Part shown: piece after piece, positions 1-7,649 of the stretch | How the letters are laid out: the number at the start of each line of letters is the position of its first letter | How positions within the stretch are numbered: position 1 is the stretch's first letter | From: an uncultured Blautia sp. | Lineage (GTDB): Bacteria > Bacillota > Clostridia > Lachnospirales > Lachnospiraceae | Assembly: GCA_900553515.1 (NCBI GenBank) | Contig: USDN01000062.1 | Coordinates: forward strand, 1-15,914 | Reading direction: 5' to 3' | Length of the DNA: 15,914 nt | Position numbers and translations under genes: made by a program | Notes under the pieces: generated by a model | Databases searched by the model: none | What the model was told of the DNA's origin: nothing | Seen by the model: only the letters and a program-made list of their open reading frames with translations

Positions 1-1
1 C

Positions 2-382
2 TCCAGTCTCAGGGAGGTACTGCTGTTTATCAAATATTCAAAAGATAAAGAACGGCTTCAGAAGCTTGTTTCTACAGATTCGCGATTTTTGTCCGTAGAA
101 CAGAAGGCCAGTCAGGTGATAAAGATTATGACAGGAAGCGAGTTTAAGATTGATGAAAAAGAGGAGGAGGTCAATATGTGTAAAGCGTTGGATGATCTGA
201 AAGAGGAAGGACGCGAAGAGGGCCGTAAAGAAGGGCGTAAGGATGGAATAAAATCCGCAGAAAGAAAATTTGTGAGGAAGCTTTTGGCTAAGAAACAATT
301 TACTTATGAAGAAATCTCTGACATGACAGATGTTCCTGTTGATGAGATCCAAAAGATAGAAAGTGAAGATATGCATCCATAA
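2..382 (+). CDS. Rpn-family nuclease/putative transposase, C-terminal part (5' end outside window)
   Basis: The frame is open from base 2 without a convincing start, so the gene begins upstream of the window; a TTG at 89 lacks a ribosome binding site and is not taken as the start. The visible 126 residues begin with SSLREVLLFIKYSKDKERLQ and end in a very charged tail carrying Glu-Gly-Arg/Lys repeats (about 185-245), then a short helix-turn-helix-like end (FTYEEISDMTDVPVDEIQKI). This pattern, the end of a PD-(D/E)XK nuclease domain followed by a KEGRKEGR-type linker and a small C-terminal domain, is typical of Rpn recombination-promoting nuclease / PDDEXK family transposase proteins common in gut Clostridia. 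The catalytic core is not in the window, so activity cannot be judged. The family call rests on tail style only. Confidence 0.6.
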   Translation, partial: SSLREVLLFIKYSKDKERLQKLVSTDSRFLSVEQKASQVIKIMTGSEFKIDEKEEEVNMCKALDDLKEEGREEGRKEGRKDGIKSAERKFVRKLLAKKQFTYEEISDMTDVPVDEIQKIESEDMHP

Positions 383-390
383 TCTTCCTT

Positions 391-406
391 ATTACAAAAA
401 TGTAAT
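391..406. promoter_or_regulatory. perfect A/T-rich dyad next to the metG promoter
   Basis: ATTACA-AAAA-TGTAAT is a perfect 6-base inverted repeat with a 4-base centre. It abuts the metG -35 box. It could be an operator or a weak 3' hairpin of the upstream gene; no T-run follows, so an intrinsic terminator is unlikely. Confidence 0.3.
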
Positions 407-435
407 TTGCTAAATCCCTTTAAATATGCTAGTAT
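407..435 (+). promoter_or_regulatory. promoter of metG
   Basis: TTGCTA (407-412), a 17-base spacer and TAGTAT (430-435) preceded by TGC (extended -10). The predicted start of transcription near 442 gives a leader of about 85 bases. I looked in the leader for T-box landmarks and saw none; only a small TTGCC...GGCAA pairing is possible. Confidence 0.55.
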
Positions 436-526
436 TTAAGGAGCGATTTCCATTTGCCGGGCGCCTGTATATCTGGCTGCTGAGGCAATTTATTATTTAC
501 AAAATACCCCCAGGAGGATTTTTATA

Positions 527-2476
527 ATGGAAAAACAGAAATATTATATTACAACGGCCATTGCCTACACTTCCGGTAAGCCGCATATCGGAAATACCTA
601 TGAGGCTGTTCTGGCAGATGCCATTGCCCGCTATAAAAGACTGGAAGGCTATGATGTATTTTTCCAGACCGGAACAGACGAGCATGGACAGAAGATTGAA
701 TTAAAAGCAGAAGAAGCCGGTATCACACCGAAGGAATTCGTGGATAATGTTTCCGGCGAGATCAAAAATATCTGGGATCTGATGAACACTTCCTATGATA
801 AATTTATCCGTACTACAGACGAAGACCATGAGAAGCAGGTACAGAAGATTTTTAAGAAAATGTATGCAAAAGGAGACATTTACAAGGGACATTACGAGGG
901 AATGTACTGTACTCCCTGTGAATCCTTCTTTACAGAAAGCCAGCTGGTAGACGGCAAATGTCCGGACTGCGGACGCCCCTGTGTTCCGGCAAAGGAGGAA
1001 GCATACTTCTTTAAAATGAGCAAATATGCAGATCGTCTGATCGAACATATTAAGACACATCCGGAATTTATTCAGCCGGAATCCCGTAAAAACGAAATGA
1101 TGAACAACTTCCTTCTTCCGGGACTGCAGGATCTCTGTGTTTCCAGAACCTCTTTTAAATGGGGAATTCCGGTCGATTTTGATCCGAAGCATGTGGTTTA
1201 CGTATGGCTTGACGCTCTTACAAACTATATTACAGGAATCGGATATGACTGCGACGGTGACAGCACAGAGCAGTTCAATAAACTGTGGCCGGCAGATCTT
1301 CATCTGATCGGAAAGGATATCATCCGCTTCCATACGATTTACTGGCCAATCTTCCTGATGTCACTGGATCTGCCTCTTCCGAAGCAGGTATTTGGTCATC
1401 CGTGGCTGCTTCAGGGCGATGGAAAAATGAGTAAGTCCAAAGGAAACGTTCTCTATGCAGATGAACTGGTAGATTTCTTCGGTGTGGACGCAGTGCGTTA
1501 TTTCGTGCTTCATGAGATGCCATTTGAAAACGACGGCGTGATCACATGGGAGCTGATGGTAGAGCGTCTGAATTCAGAGCTTGCCAATACACTTGGAAAC
1601 CTTGTAAATCGTACCATCTCCATGTCCAACAAATATTTTGGCGGCGTTGTGGAGAACAAGGGCGTTACAGAGCCGGTGGATGAAGATATGAAATCCTTTG
1701 TGCTCGGTATACCGGCTAAAGTTTCTGCGAAGATGGATAAGCTTCGTGTGGCAGATGCCATGACAGAGGTATTCAGCCTCTTTAAACGTCTGAATAAATA
1801 TATCGATGAGACTATGCCATGGGCTCTTGCAAAAGAAGAGGATAAAAAGGATCGTCTTGCAACGGTTCTGTATAATCTGGTTGAGGGAATTACCATTGGT
1901 TCAGCTCTTCTGGAGGCGTTTATGCCGGAAACCACAGATCGTATCCTTGCACAGCTGAATGCTGAGAAGCGTGATCTGGAATCTCTGAAGACCTTTGGCC
2001 TGTATCCGTCCGGAAACAAGGTGGTTGAGAAACCGGAGATCCTGTTTGCACGTCTTGACCTGAAAGAGGTAATGGCGAAGGTAGAAGAACTTCATCCGCC
2101 TGTACAGGAAGAAAAAGAAGAGGAGCCTGGAATCGACCTTGAGCCGAAAGCAGAGATCACATTTGAGGACTTTGAGAAGCTGCAGTTCCAGGTTGGAGAG
2201 ATCATTGCCTGCGAAGCAGTAAAAAAATCCAAAAAGCTTCTTTGTTCTCAGGTAAAGATCGGAAGTCAGGTTCGTCAGATCGTATCCGGTATCAAGGCTC
2301 ATTATACTCCAGAGGAAATGGTGGGCAAAAAGGTAATGGTCGTAACAAACCTGAAACCGGCCAAGCTTGCCGGAGTGATGAGTGAGGGAATGATCCTCTG
2401 TGCAGAAGATGCAGAGGGAAATCTTGCTCTGATGACTCCTGAGAAAAATATGCCTGCAGGTGCAGAAATCTGCTGA
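527..2476 (+). CDS. metG: methionyl-tRNA synthetase with C-terminal tRNA-binding domain
   Basis: Charges tRNA-Met with methionine in the cytoplasm, an essential class I synthetase. At 649 residues it has the long form. The class I signature is HIGN at residues 20-23 (GKPHIGN) and the second signature is KMSKS at 300-304. A zinc-knuckle insertion is visible as C128-x2-C131 and C145-x2-C148. The anticodon-binding helical region follows, then an acidic linker (about 520-543) and an EMAP-II/Trbp111-like tRNA-binding OB-fold from about residue 544 (ITFEDFEKLQFQVGEI) to the end, which normally makes the dimer. The start is fixed by CAGGAGG about 9 bases upstream. It is transcribed alone: its own promoter lies upstream and a hairpin follows before moaC. 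Identification is firm. Confidence 0.97.
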   Translation: MEKQKYYITTAIAYTSGKPHIGNTYEAVLADAIARYKRLEGYDVFFQTGTDEHGQKIELKAEEAGITPKEFVDNVSGEIKNIWDLMNTSYDKFIRTTDEDHEKQVQKIFKKMYAKGDIYKGHYEGMYCTPCESFFTESQLVDGKCPDCGRPCVPAKEEAYFFKMSKYADRLIEHIKTHPEFIQPESRKNEMMNNFLLPGLQDLCVSRTSFKWGIPVDFDPKHVVYVWLDALTNYITGIGYDCDGDSTEQFNKLWPADLHLIGKDIIRFHTIYWPIFLMSLDLPLPKQVFGHPWLLQGDGKMSKSKGNVLYADELVDFFGVDAVRYFVLHEMPFENDGVITWELMVERLNSELANTLGNLVNRTISMSNKYFGGVVENKGVTEPVDEDMKSFVLGIPAKVSAKMDKLRVADAMTEVFSLFKRLNKYIDETMPWALAKEEDKKDRLATVLYNLVEGITIGSALLEAFMPETTDRILAQLNAEKRDLESLKTFGLYPSGNKVVEKPEILFARLDLKEVMAKVEELHPPVQEEKEEEPGIDLEPKAEITFEDFEKLQFQVGEIIACEAVKKSKKLLCSQVKIGSQVRQIVSGIKAHYTPEEMVGKKVMVVTNLKPAKLAGVMSEGMILCAEDAEGNLALMTPEKNMPAGAEIC

Positions 2477-2519
2477 TAAGATTGATACAAATAATTTTTT
2501 GTTAGACCAAAATTTTATA

Positions 2520-2571
2520 GAAATTTCATCCAATCCCCGGTTCCGCCGCTTGACGGAATCGGGGAAATTTC
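2520..2571. terminator. hairpin after metG, overlapping the moaC promoter
   Basis: CCCCGGTTCCG (2535-2545) pairs with CGGAATCGGGG (2554-2564) with one G-T wobble. An outer arm, GAAATTT (2520-2526) with AAATTTC (2565-2571), can extend the stem past an internal loop. There is no real T-run on the plus strand, so it may be a weak terminator, a 3'-end stabiliser for metG, or an operator over the next promoter. Confidence 0.55.
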
Positions 2572-2578
2572 TTATACT
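2550..2578 (+). promoter_or_regulatory. promoter of the moaC-moaA-mogA-MOSC-tatD operon
   Basis: TTGACG (2550-2555), 17-base spacer, TATACT (2573-2578): close to the sigma-A consensus. The -35 box starts in the loop and runs into the right arm of the inverted repeat. The expected transcript starts near 2585, leaving a leader of about 20 bases that holds only the ribosome binding site (CAGGAGGG) of moaC, so no Moco riboswitch can fit downstream of it. Confidence 0.7.
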
Positions 2579-2605
2579 AGAGGGAAGTATACAGGAGGGA
2601 TAAAA

Positions 2606-3091
2606 ATGGGGAAGGAATTCAGCCATTTTGATAAAAACGGGAATGCGGTGATGGTGGATGTTTCTGCAAAAACACCTACATTCCGTACTGCTGTGGCAAC
2701 AGGGTATATTGCTGTAGGGCCGGAGATCATGGCGGCTGTCACAGAAGGAAATGTAAAGAAAGGCGACGTTCTGGGAGTGGCCAGAGTGGCCGGTATCATG
2801 GGAGTGAAGCAGACTTCTTCGCTGATCCCCATGTGCCATCCGCTGCCAATCCAGAAATGTGCGGTGGATTTTGAACTGGATCAGGAAAACAGCCGGATCC
2901 ATGTATATTGTACAGTAAAGACAGAGGGAAAGACCGGGGTGGAGATGGAGGCGCTGACTGGAGTCCAGACAGCGCTTTTGACGATTTATGACATGTGCAA
3001 GGCTATTGACAAGCACATGGTCATGTCAGAGATACATCTTGTGGAAAAGACAGGAGGAAAAAGCGGAGTGTTCCGTTTTGAGGAAAAATGA
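2606..3091 (+). CDS. moaC: cyclic pyranopterin monophosphate synthase
   Basis: Works with MoaA in the first step of molybdenum-cofactor synthesis, turning 3',8-cyclo-7,8-dihydro-GTP made by MoaA into cyclic pyranopterin monophosphate. The 161 residues are the full family length. Hallmarks are KKGDVLGVARVAGIMGVKQT (51-70), the substrate-site stretch IPMCHPLPI (74-82), GVEMEALTGVQTALLTIYDM (111-130) and the conserved lysine in DMCKA (K132, equivalent to the catalytic lysine of the E. coli enzyme). A strong AGGAGGG precedes the start. It is the first gene of the operon, and its stop overlaps the moaA start in an ATGA, suggesting translational coupling. Confidence 0.96.
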   Translation: MGKEFSHFDKNGNAVMVDVSAKTPTFRTAVATGYIAVGPEIMAAVTEGNVKKGDVLGVARVAGIMGVKQTSSLIPMCHPLPIQKCAVDFELDQENSRIHVYCTVKTEGKTGVEMEALTGVQTALLTIYDMCKAIDKHMVMSEIHLVEKTGGKSGVFRFEEK

Positions 3092-4068
3092 TAGACCGAT
3101 GTGGAAGAACAATTGATTATTTGCGGATTTCGGTAACAGACCGCTGCAATCTCCGTTGTATCTACTGTATGCCGGAGGATGGAGTGAAGCTGGTGGACCG
3201 TTCTCTGATTCTTCGGGAGGAGGAGATCATACGGATCTGCAGAGTTATGGCAGAGCTTGGGATTACCAAGATCAAGCTGACCGGGGGAGAACCACTGATC
3301 CATGTGCGTATGCCGGAGCTGGTGGACCAGATCAAGAGACTGCCGGGGATCCAGAAAGTAACACTTACAACAAACGGTATTCTTTTAAAAAAACAGATGA
3401 AAGAGCTTGCAGAGGCAGGACTGGATGCAGTCAATATCAGTCTGGATACGCTGGATCGGGAATGCTTTAGAAGGATTGCCAGAAGAGATCTGCTGGATCA
3501 GTCTATGGAGGGGCTGCAGGAAGCTCTGCAGTATCCGCAGGTATCGGTAAAGATCAACTGTGTTCCTCTGGGAATAGAAGGGCAGGATCTCTGTCAGGTA
3601 GCAGAGCTTGCACGGAAACATCCGATTCATGTAAGATTTATCGAGATGATGCCCATTGGCTGCGGAACAGAATTTAAAGGAATGTCAGAGGCGGAACTGA
3701 TCGCTCTTCTGGAAAAAAACTTTGGGCCGCTCAGGGTATATCAGGGAAAACCGCTTGGAAACGGACCTTCCCGATATTATGAGGCGGAAGGCTTTGTGGG
3801 TAAGCTGGGATTTATCAGCGCAGTCAGCCACAGATTCTGCGGAGAGTGTAACCGTATCCGTCTGACTTCCCAGGGCTTTCTGAAAACCTGTCTGCAGTAT
3901 ACAGCAGGAAGGGATCTGCGGGAGCTCCTGAGAAACGGAGGTTCTGACGAGGAGCTGAAAGCTGTGATCCGTCAGGCTTTAAATGAGAAACCAGACGGAC
4001 ATCATTTTATGGAAAAAGCACAGGAGGACGATACAGAAAAACTCTGTATGTCCCAGATAGGAGGCTGA
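3088..4068 (+). CDS. moaA: GTP 3',8-cyclase (radical SAM)
   Basis: Converts GTP to 3',8-cyclo-7,8-dihydro-GTP using S-adenosylmethionine and two 4Fe-4S clusters. The N-terminal radical-SAM motif is C20-x3-C24-x2-C27 (CNLRCIYC), followed by the SAM-binding KLTGGEP. The C-terminal cluster that binds GTP is C251-x2-C254-x13-C268 (CGECNRIRLTSQGFLKTC). The protein ends in Gly-Gly, the tail known to be needed for activity in this family. The 326 residues match family length. The start overlaps the moaC stop by four bases and the stop lies 2 bases before mogA, so the genes are co-translated. Requires anaerobic or cluster-protecting conditions, in line with an anaerobe. Confidence 0.97.
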   Translation: MIDRCGRTIDYLRISVTDRCNLRCIYCMPEDGVKLVDRSLILREEEIIRICRVMAELGITKIKLTGGEPLIHVRMPELVDQIKRLPGIQKVTLTTNGILLKKQMKELAEAGLDAVNISLDTLDRECFRRIARRDLLDQSMEGLQEALQYPQVSVKINCVPLGIEGQDLCQVAELARKHPIHVRFIEMMPIGCGTEFKGMSEAELIALLEKNFGPLRVYQGKPLGNGPSRYYEAEGFVGKLGFISAVSHRFCGECNRIRLTSQGFLKTCLQYTAGRDLRELLRNGGSDEELKAVIRQALNEKPDGHHFMEKAQEDDTEKLCMSQIGG

Positions 4069-4070
4069 GA

Positions 4071-4562
4071 ATGAAACGAGCAGCGATTATAACATCAAGC
4101 GATTCCGGCTACCGGGGAGAAAGGGAAGACTTAAGCGGCCCGGCTATCCGTGAGATTCTGGAAAGAGAAGGTTATCAGGTGGTATCTATGGAGATCCTTC
4201 CGGATGACAGAACCATGCTTGGGGAAAAAATGAAAGAAATCGCAGACAACGGTCTTGCTGAACTGATTCTTACCACTGGAGGGACCGGTTTTTCCCAGAG
4301 AGATGTGATGCCGGAGGCTACGGAGGATATCATAGAGCGCAGAGTGCCCGGGATTCCGGAAGCCATGCGTGCCTACAGCATGACCATTACCAAGAGGGCC
4401 ATGTTAAGCCGGGCAGCAGCAGGGATCCGAAAAAAAACCTTGATCATCAATCTTCCGGGAAGTCCCAAGGCGGTAAGAGAAAGCCTGGAATATATTATCG
4501 GGACTTTAGAGCATGGGATAGAGATCCTTACAGGGGAAGCTTCTGACTGTGCGCGGAAATAA
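4071..4562 (+). CDS. mogA: MogA/MoaB-type molybdopterin adenylyltransferase
   Basis: Predicted to adenylate molybdopterin so that MoeA can insert molybdate. The single MoCF-binding domain of 163 residues shows SSDSGYRGER (9-18), the nucleotide/pterin loop LTTGGTGFSQRD (67-78) and NLPGSP (127-132). MogA and MoaB paralogues share these motifs, so the exact name is uncertain; its role next to moaC and moaA is not. It follows moaA with a 2-base gap. Its ribosome binding site (AGGAGG) lies inside the end of moaA. After it comes a 71-base gap to the MOSC gene, the only real gap inside the operon; I found no terminator or convincing promoter in that gap. Confidence 0.93.
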   Translation: MKRAAIITSSDSGYRGEREDLSGPAIREILEREGYQVVSMEILPDDRTMLGEKMKEIADNGLAELILTTGGTGFSQRDVMPEATEDIIERRVPGIPEAMRAYSMTITKRAMLSRAAAGIRKKTLIINLPGSPKAVRESLEYIIGTLEHGIEILTGEASDCARK

Positions 4563-4633
4563 AGAACTTTGACCCTGAATGGACAAAACAGCAGGATCGA
4601 AGCAGACGAGTAAATATAAAGAAGGAAAAAAAT

Positions 4634-5080
4634 ATGGGAAAAGTAATTGCAGTATGTATCAGTGAAGAAAAGGGAACACAGAAACACAGCGTGCCGGAGG
4701 CAGAATTTATTGAGGACTGGGGTATTAAGGGGGATGCCCATGCGGGAAAATGGCACAGACAGGTCAGTCTTCTTTCGCATGATAAGATTGAGGATTTCCG
4801 TGCCAGAGGAGCGCAGGTAGTTGATGGCGCTTTTGGTGAAAATATTATCGTAGAGGGATTTGATTTTGCAAAAATGCCGGTAGGAACCATATTCCGCTGC
4901 AACGACGTGGTGCTGGAAATGACACAGATCGGAAAGAAGTGCCACCATGGCTGTGAGATCTTTCAGATCATGGGTGACTGCATCATGCCAAGAGAAGGTG
5001 TTTTTACAAAAGTCCTTCATGGTGGAGTGATCCGTCCGGGCGATGAATTTGTGTGCTGTGAAAAAGGACAGGAAGAATGA
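4634..5080 (+). CDS. MOSC domain protein
   Basis: A 148-residue stand-alone MOSC domain (the fold of the Moco sulfurase C-terminus). MOSC proteins bind molybdenum cofactor or carry sulfur on a conserved cysteine. Visible family features are IKGDAHAGKWHRQVSLLS (35-52), a DGAFGENI stretch near residue 64, and the cysteine motif C103-H-H-G-C107 (KKCHHGCEIF). The ribosome binding site is AAGGA. Genome context, directly after mogA, supports a late Moco step such as sulfuration or carriage of the finished cofactor to a hydroxylase. The precise substrate cannot be read from the sequence. Its stop overlaps the tatD start in ATGA. Confidence 0.9.
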   Translation: MGKVIAVCISEEKGTQKHSVPEAEFIEDWGIKGDAHAGKWHRQVSLLSHDKIEDFRARGAQVVDGAFGENIIVEGFDFAKMPVGTIFRCNDVVLEMTQIGKKCHHGCEIFQIMGDCIMPREGVFTKVLHGGVIRPGDEFVCCEKGQEE

Positions 5081-5871
5081 GAACAGATATTTTTGAAACC
5101 CATGCACACTATGATGACAAAGCATTTGATCAGGACCGGGATAGCCTTTTAGCTTCTATGGAGGAGAACGGGATTGGAACCATGGTCAATGTCTGTGCAT
5201 CAATAGGTGAATTTGGAAGAACGATTGCTCTTACAGAAAAATACCCATTTGTTTATGGGGCGGTGGGAGTGCATCCGGATGATGCAGATCAGATGACAGA
5301 GGAGACCCTGGAGGAGATACGCAGGATTTCCCGTATGGAAAAATTTATTGCTATCGGTGAGATTGGTCTGGATTATTACTGGCATAAGGAAGATCATGAG
5401 CATGAGGTGCAGAAGAAAATGTTTCGTGCCCAGATGGATATTGCCAGAGAGGAAAAGCTTCCTTTTATGATCCACAGCAGAGAGGCGGCAAAGGACACGC
5501 TGGATATTGTAAAGGCATATATGAAAAAAGGCATGTACGGCGGGATTATCCACTGCTTTTCCTATGGAAAGGAAATAGCGGCAGAGTATCTGGATATGGG
5601 ACTCTATCTGGGGATCGGCGGCGTAGTTACCTTTAAAAATGCCAGAAAGCTGAAGGAGGTTGTGGAATATGCTCCTTTGGAACAGCTGGTCCTGGAAACA
5701 GACAGCCCGTATTTAAGCCCGGAGCCTAATCGTGGAAAAAGGAACAGTTCCCTGAACCTTCCCTATGTGGCTCAGGCAATAGCAGAACTGAAAGGGATTT
5801 CGCCGGAGGAAGTCATCTGTGTCACAAGAAAAAATGCAGAACAGCTTTTGTTTTCGAAGAAAATAAAATAA
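5077..5871 (+). CDS. tatD: TatD family metal-dependent hydrolase
   Basis: A cytoplasmic two-metal TIM-barrel hydrolase (DNase family, amidohydrolase-like). Metal ligands are visible in order: H9-x-H11 (ETHAHYD), E95 (GEIGLD), H133 (IHSREA), H159 (IHCFSY) and D209 (ETDSPY). The 264 residues are full length. In many Firmicutes tatD lies directly after metG and before rnmV and ksgA; here it is separated from metG by four Moco genes and rnmV-ksgA do not follow. It starts within the MOSC stop (ATGA overlap), so it is translated from the Moco operon transcript, with AGGA in the end of MOSC as its own ribosome binding site. Confidence 0.95.
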   Translation: MRTDIFETHAHYDDKAFDQDRDSLLASMEENGIGTMVNVCASIGEFGRTIALTEKYPFVYGAVGVHPDDADQMTEETLEEIRRISRMEKFIAIGEIGLDYYWHKEDHEHEVQKKMFRAQMDIAREEKLPFMIHSREAAKDTLDIVKAYMKKGMYGGIIHCFSYGKEIAAEYLDMGLYLGIGGVVTFKNARKLKEVVEYAPLEQLVLETDSPYLSPEPNRGKRNSSLNLPYVAQAIAELKGISPEEVICVTRKNAEQLLFSKKIK

Positions 5872-5939
5872 ACAAAAAGCCCTTCACAGTAAGCTGGGAT
5901 ATGAATCCGCAGCCATTCTGTAAAGGGCTTATTTTGTTT
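5871..5939. terminator. bidirectional terminator between tatD and capA-like gene
   Basis: AAGCCCTT (5877-5884) plus CACAG pairs with CTGT-AAAGGGCTT (5918-5930), flanked by AACAAAA on the left and TTTTGTT on the right, so it works for both converging transcripts. Confidence 0.8.
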
Positions 5940-6010
5940 ACCAGGAAAAAAGTACATTCTACACTGATTTTCCTGCTGGCTGAAAACGTTCCGTTTTGTT
6001 CTATACAGGA

Positions 6011-7513
6011 TCAGTAATATTCTTCTGAGTCGTCATATTCATCTGAACTGTCATATTCTCCGGATTCATCATATTCTCCGGATTCCCCACTGTTTTCGGA
6101 ATCCTCATAACCTTCCGAACCGTCAGAAGAATCATCGGAGGAGCTGTTGGCCTTTTCTTCCAGGTATTGAGCAGCGCTGACAGACCAGATGTCTTCTACA
6201 TAATTTCCTCTGGAATCTGTCATATTCATCTCATAATCAAAAGAAACATCCAAAAGGTCTGTTCTGGTGGATGGCTCCACATTCATGGACATGATTTCAT
6301 TGAATTTTTTCTTCAGATTTTCAAGAGAAAATTCATCGCCGATGATATTACGCACTCCGTGCTGGGAAGCCAGTTCTTCTGTATAATCTTCCAGCATATA
6401 GGGACCAAAGATTCCTTCATCTTTATTATAATGCATGACCGTAGGCTTTATCACAGGATCCAGGATCTGGATCTCAGTTTTTCCTTTAAGGACAGATTTT
6501 TGGATCGTAAAGCTGGCCATACCGCCCAGAAGATTGGAAAGTCCCTCCTGAGTGGAAACAAAATTGCCAAGGGAGTAAAAGATCAGCATTTCATTTCCCT
6601 CATCGTCAGACATGCGGCCATAGGGCTGAAGCACATGGGGATGACCTCCGATGACAACATCTACACCTTGCTGCATCAGGAAAGCTGCCCATTCTTTTTC
6701 ATATTCCGTAGGCATGGATTCTTCTTCCTTGCCCCATTGAGCCACAAAGATCAGGCAGTCGCTGTCTGCTTTGGCTTTCTGGATCATGGATGCCACTTTT
6801 GTTTTATCAAAAATGTCGATCATGTATTCTTTTCCTTCGCCTGCGCCTCCATTGTTGGTTCCGTAGACAAAGTTAAGAAAAGCGATTCGTATGCCATTGA
6901 CTTCCAGAGTTTTGACAGTGTCTGCATCTTCCTGAGAATCATGAATGCCAAGAACAGGAACATCCGGATATTTTGTTTTCCAGAAATCCAGAGTCTGTTC
7001 AATAAAGTCGGCACCGTAATCATCCACATGATTGGTTGCAGATTCGATCACATCAAAACCTGCATTAATCAGGGCATCGCCAACCTCTGTAGGTGTGGCG
7101 AAGGATGGATAGCCGCTGATATAGTCATGATCTTTTGTCAGGACGGTTTCCTGATCGACCATTGCTATATCTGCAGCAGAGATTTCATCTTTTACATTTT
7201 CATAGATATGGTCGTAATTCCAGGTATCGGATTCATTCTGACCGGATTGGAGAAGACTGTCATGATAAAGGTTATCTCCCACAGCGACTACCGTTGCAGT
7301 GGTAACTGTAGGTGTATTTGCCTTTTTCTTTTCTTCGGCTTTTTTCTGCGCCGCCTCCCGTTTGGCGGCTTCGGCAGGTTTCTGGATCATAGTATAATCA
7401 AGCTGGCGGAAAAAGATCACCAGTACTGCCAGAACAATAACTGCACTGAAAAAAACAGCCCGGGAGTTGTTTTTTTCCCTGAGGTTCAGCGGCATATTTT
7501 TATTTTTTTTCAT
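6011..7513 (-). CDS. membrane-anchored CapA-family (metallophosphatase-like) protein with acidic tail
   Basis: I choose the ATG at 7513 (500 residues) because AAGGAA lies at the right distance before it, while the ATG at 7531 has no ribosome binding site. One membrane segment (18-38), then a Lys/Ala/Glu-rich linker (about 45-65), then an extracellular CapA/PgsA-type domain of the metallophosphatase fold: VVAVGDNLYHD (75-85), ATNHVDDYG, VAQWGKEEE, VIGGHPHVLQP and YSLGNFVS are its hallmark stretches. The last 45 residues are low-complexity Ser/Asp/Glu/Tyr/Gly ending in EEYY. CapA proteins are linked to poly-gamma-glutamate capsule synthesis, but capB and capC are absent here, so it is probably a stand-alone cell-surface enzyme of unknown substrate. 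Single-gene transcript. Confidence 0.88.
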   Translation of the reverse strand: MKKNKNMPLNLREKNNSRAVFFSAVIVLAVLVIFFRQLDYTMIQKPAEAAKREAAQKKAEEKKKANTPTVTTATVVAVGDNLYHDSLLQSGQNESDTWNYDHIYENVKDEISAADIAMVDQETVLTKDHDYISGYPSFATPTEVGDALINAGFDVIESATNHVDDYGADFIEQTLDFWKTKYPDVPVLGIHDSQEDADTVKTLEVNGIRIAFLNFVYGTNNGGAGEGKEYMIDIFDKTKVASMIQKAKADSDCLIFVAQWGKEEESMPTEYEKEWAAFLMQQGVDVVIGGHPHVLQPYGRMSDDEGNEMLIFYSLGNFVSTQEGLSNLLGGMASFTIQKSVLKGKTEIQILDPVIKPTVMHYNKDEGIFGPYMLEDYTEELASQHGVRNIIGDEFSLENLKKKFNEIMSMNVEPSTRTDLLDVSFDYEMNMTDSRGNYVEDIWSVSAAQYLEEKANSSSDDSSDGSEGYEDSENSGESGEYDESGEYDSSDEYDDSEEYY

Positions 7514-7556
7514 AATAAATTCCTTTTCCATAAGGTAAGATTGTTTTTATTTCATC

Positions 7557-7585
7557 ATTATAGCAAACTTCCGCTAAAACTGCAA
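7557..7585 (-). promoter_or_regulatory. promoter of the capA-like gene
   Basis: Read on the minus strand: TTGCAG (7585-7580), 17-base spacer, TATAAT (7562-7557) preceded by TGC, an extended -10. The transcript should start near 7550, leaving about 37 bases of leader before the ATG at 7513. Confidence 0.75.
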
Positions 7586-7592
7586 AAAATAC

Positions 7593-7621
7593 TTTGTGGT
7601 CAGGAGTGTTTGGGGTATAAT
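7593..7621 (+). promoter_or_regulatory. promoter of the marR-type gene
   Basis: TTTGTG (7593-7598), 17-base spacer, perfect TATAAT (7616-7621). Its -35 box lies only 7 bases from the -35 box of the opposite capA promoter, so a single regulator bound between them could control both. Confidence 0.65.
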
Positions 7622-7649
7622 ATAAAAAAGCAAAAGAAAGGAGTCAGCT

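Noticed and set aside
185..245. Short repeat array in the Glu/Gly/Lys/Arg-coding stretch as CRISPR-like or minisatellite
   Set aside because: The repeats follow codon triplets of a KEGR-type linker known in Rpn-like proteins and are not spaced repeats.
442..526. Possible T-box or other riboswitch in the metG leader
   Set aside because: The leader is only about 85 bases, lacks the T-box core sequence and any antiterminator/terminator pair.
1901..3016. 371-codon open frame on the minus strand opposite metG and moaC
   Set aside because: It crosses two well-identified genes and their intergenic hairpin, and its composition (many Cys, His, Phe) is that of an antisense shadow.
4563..4633. Internal promoter before the MOSC gene (TTGACC at 4569)
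   Set aside because: No acceptable -10 box at 16-18 bases downstream.
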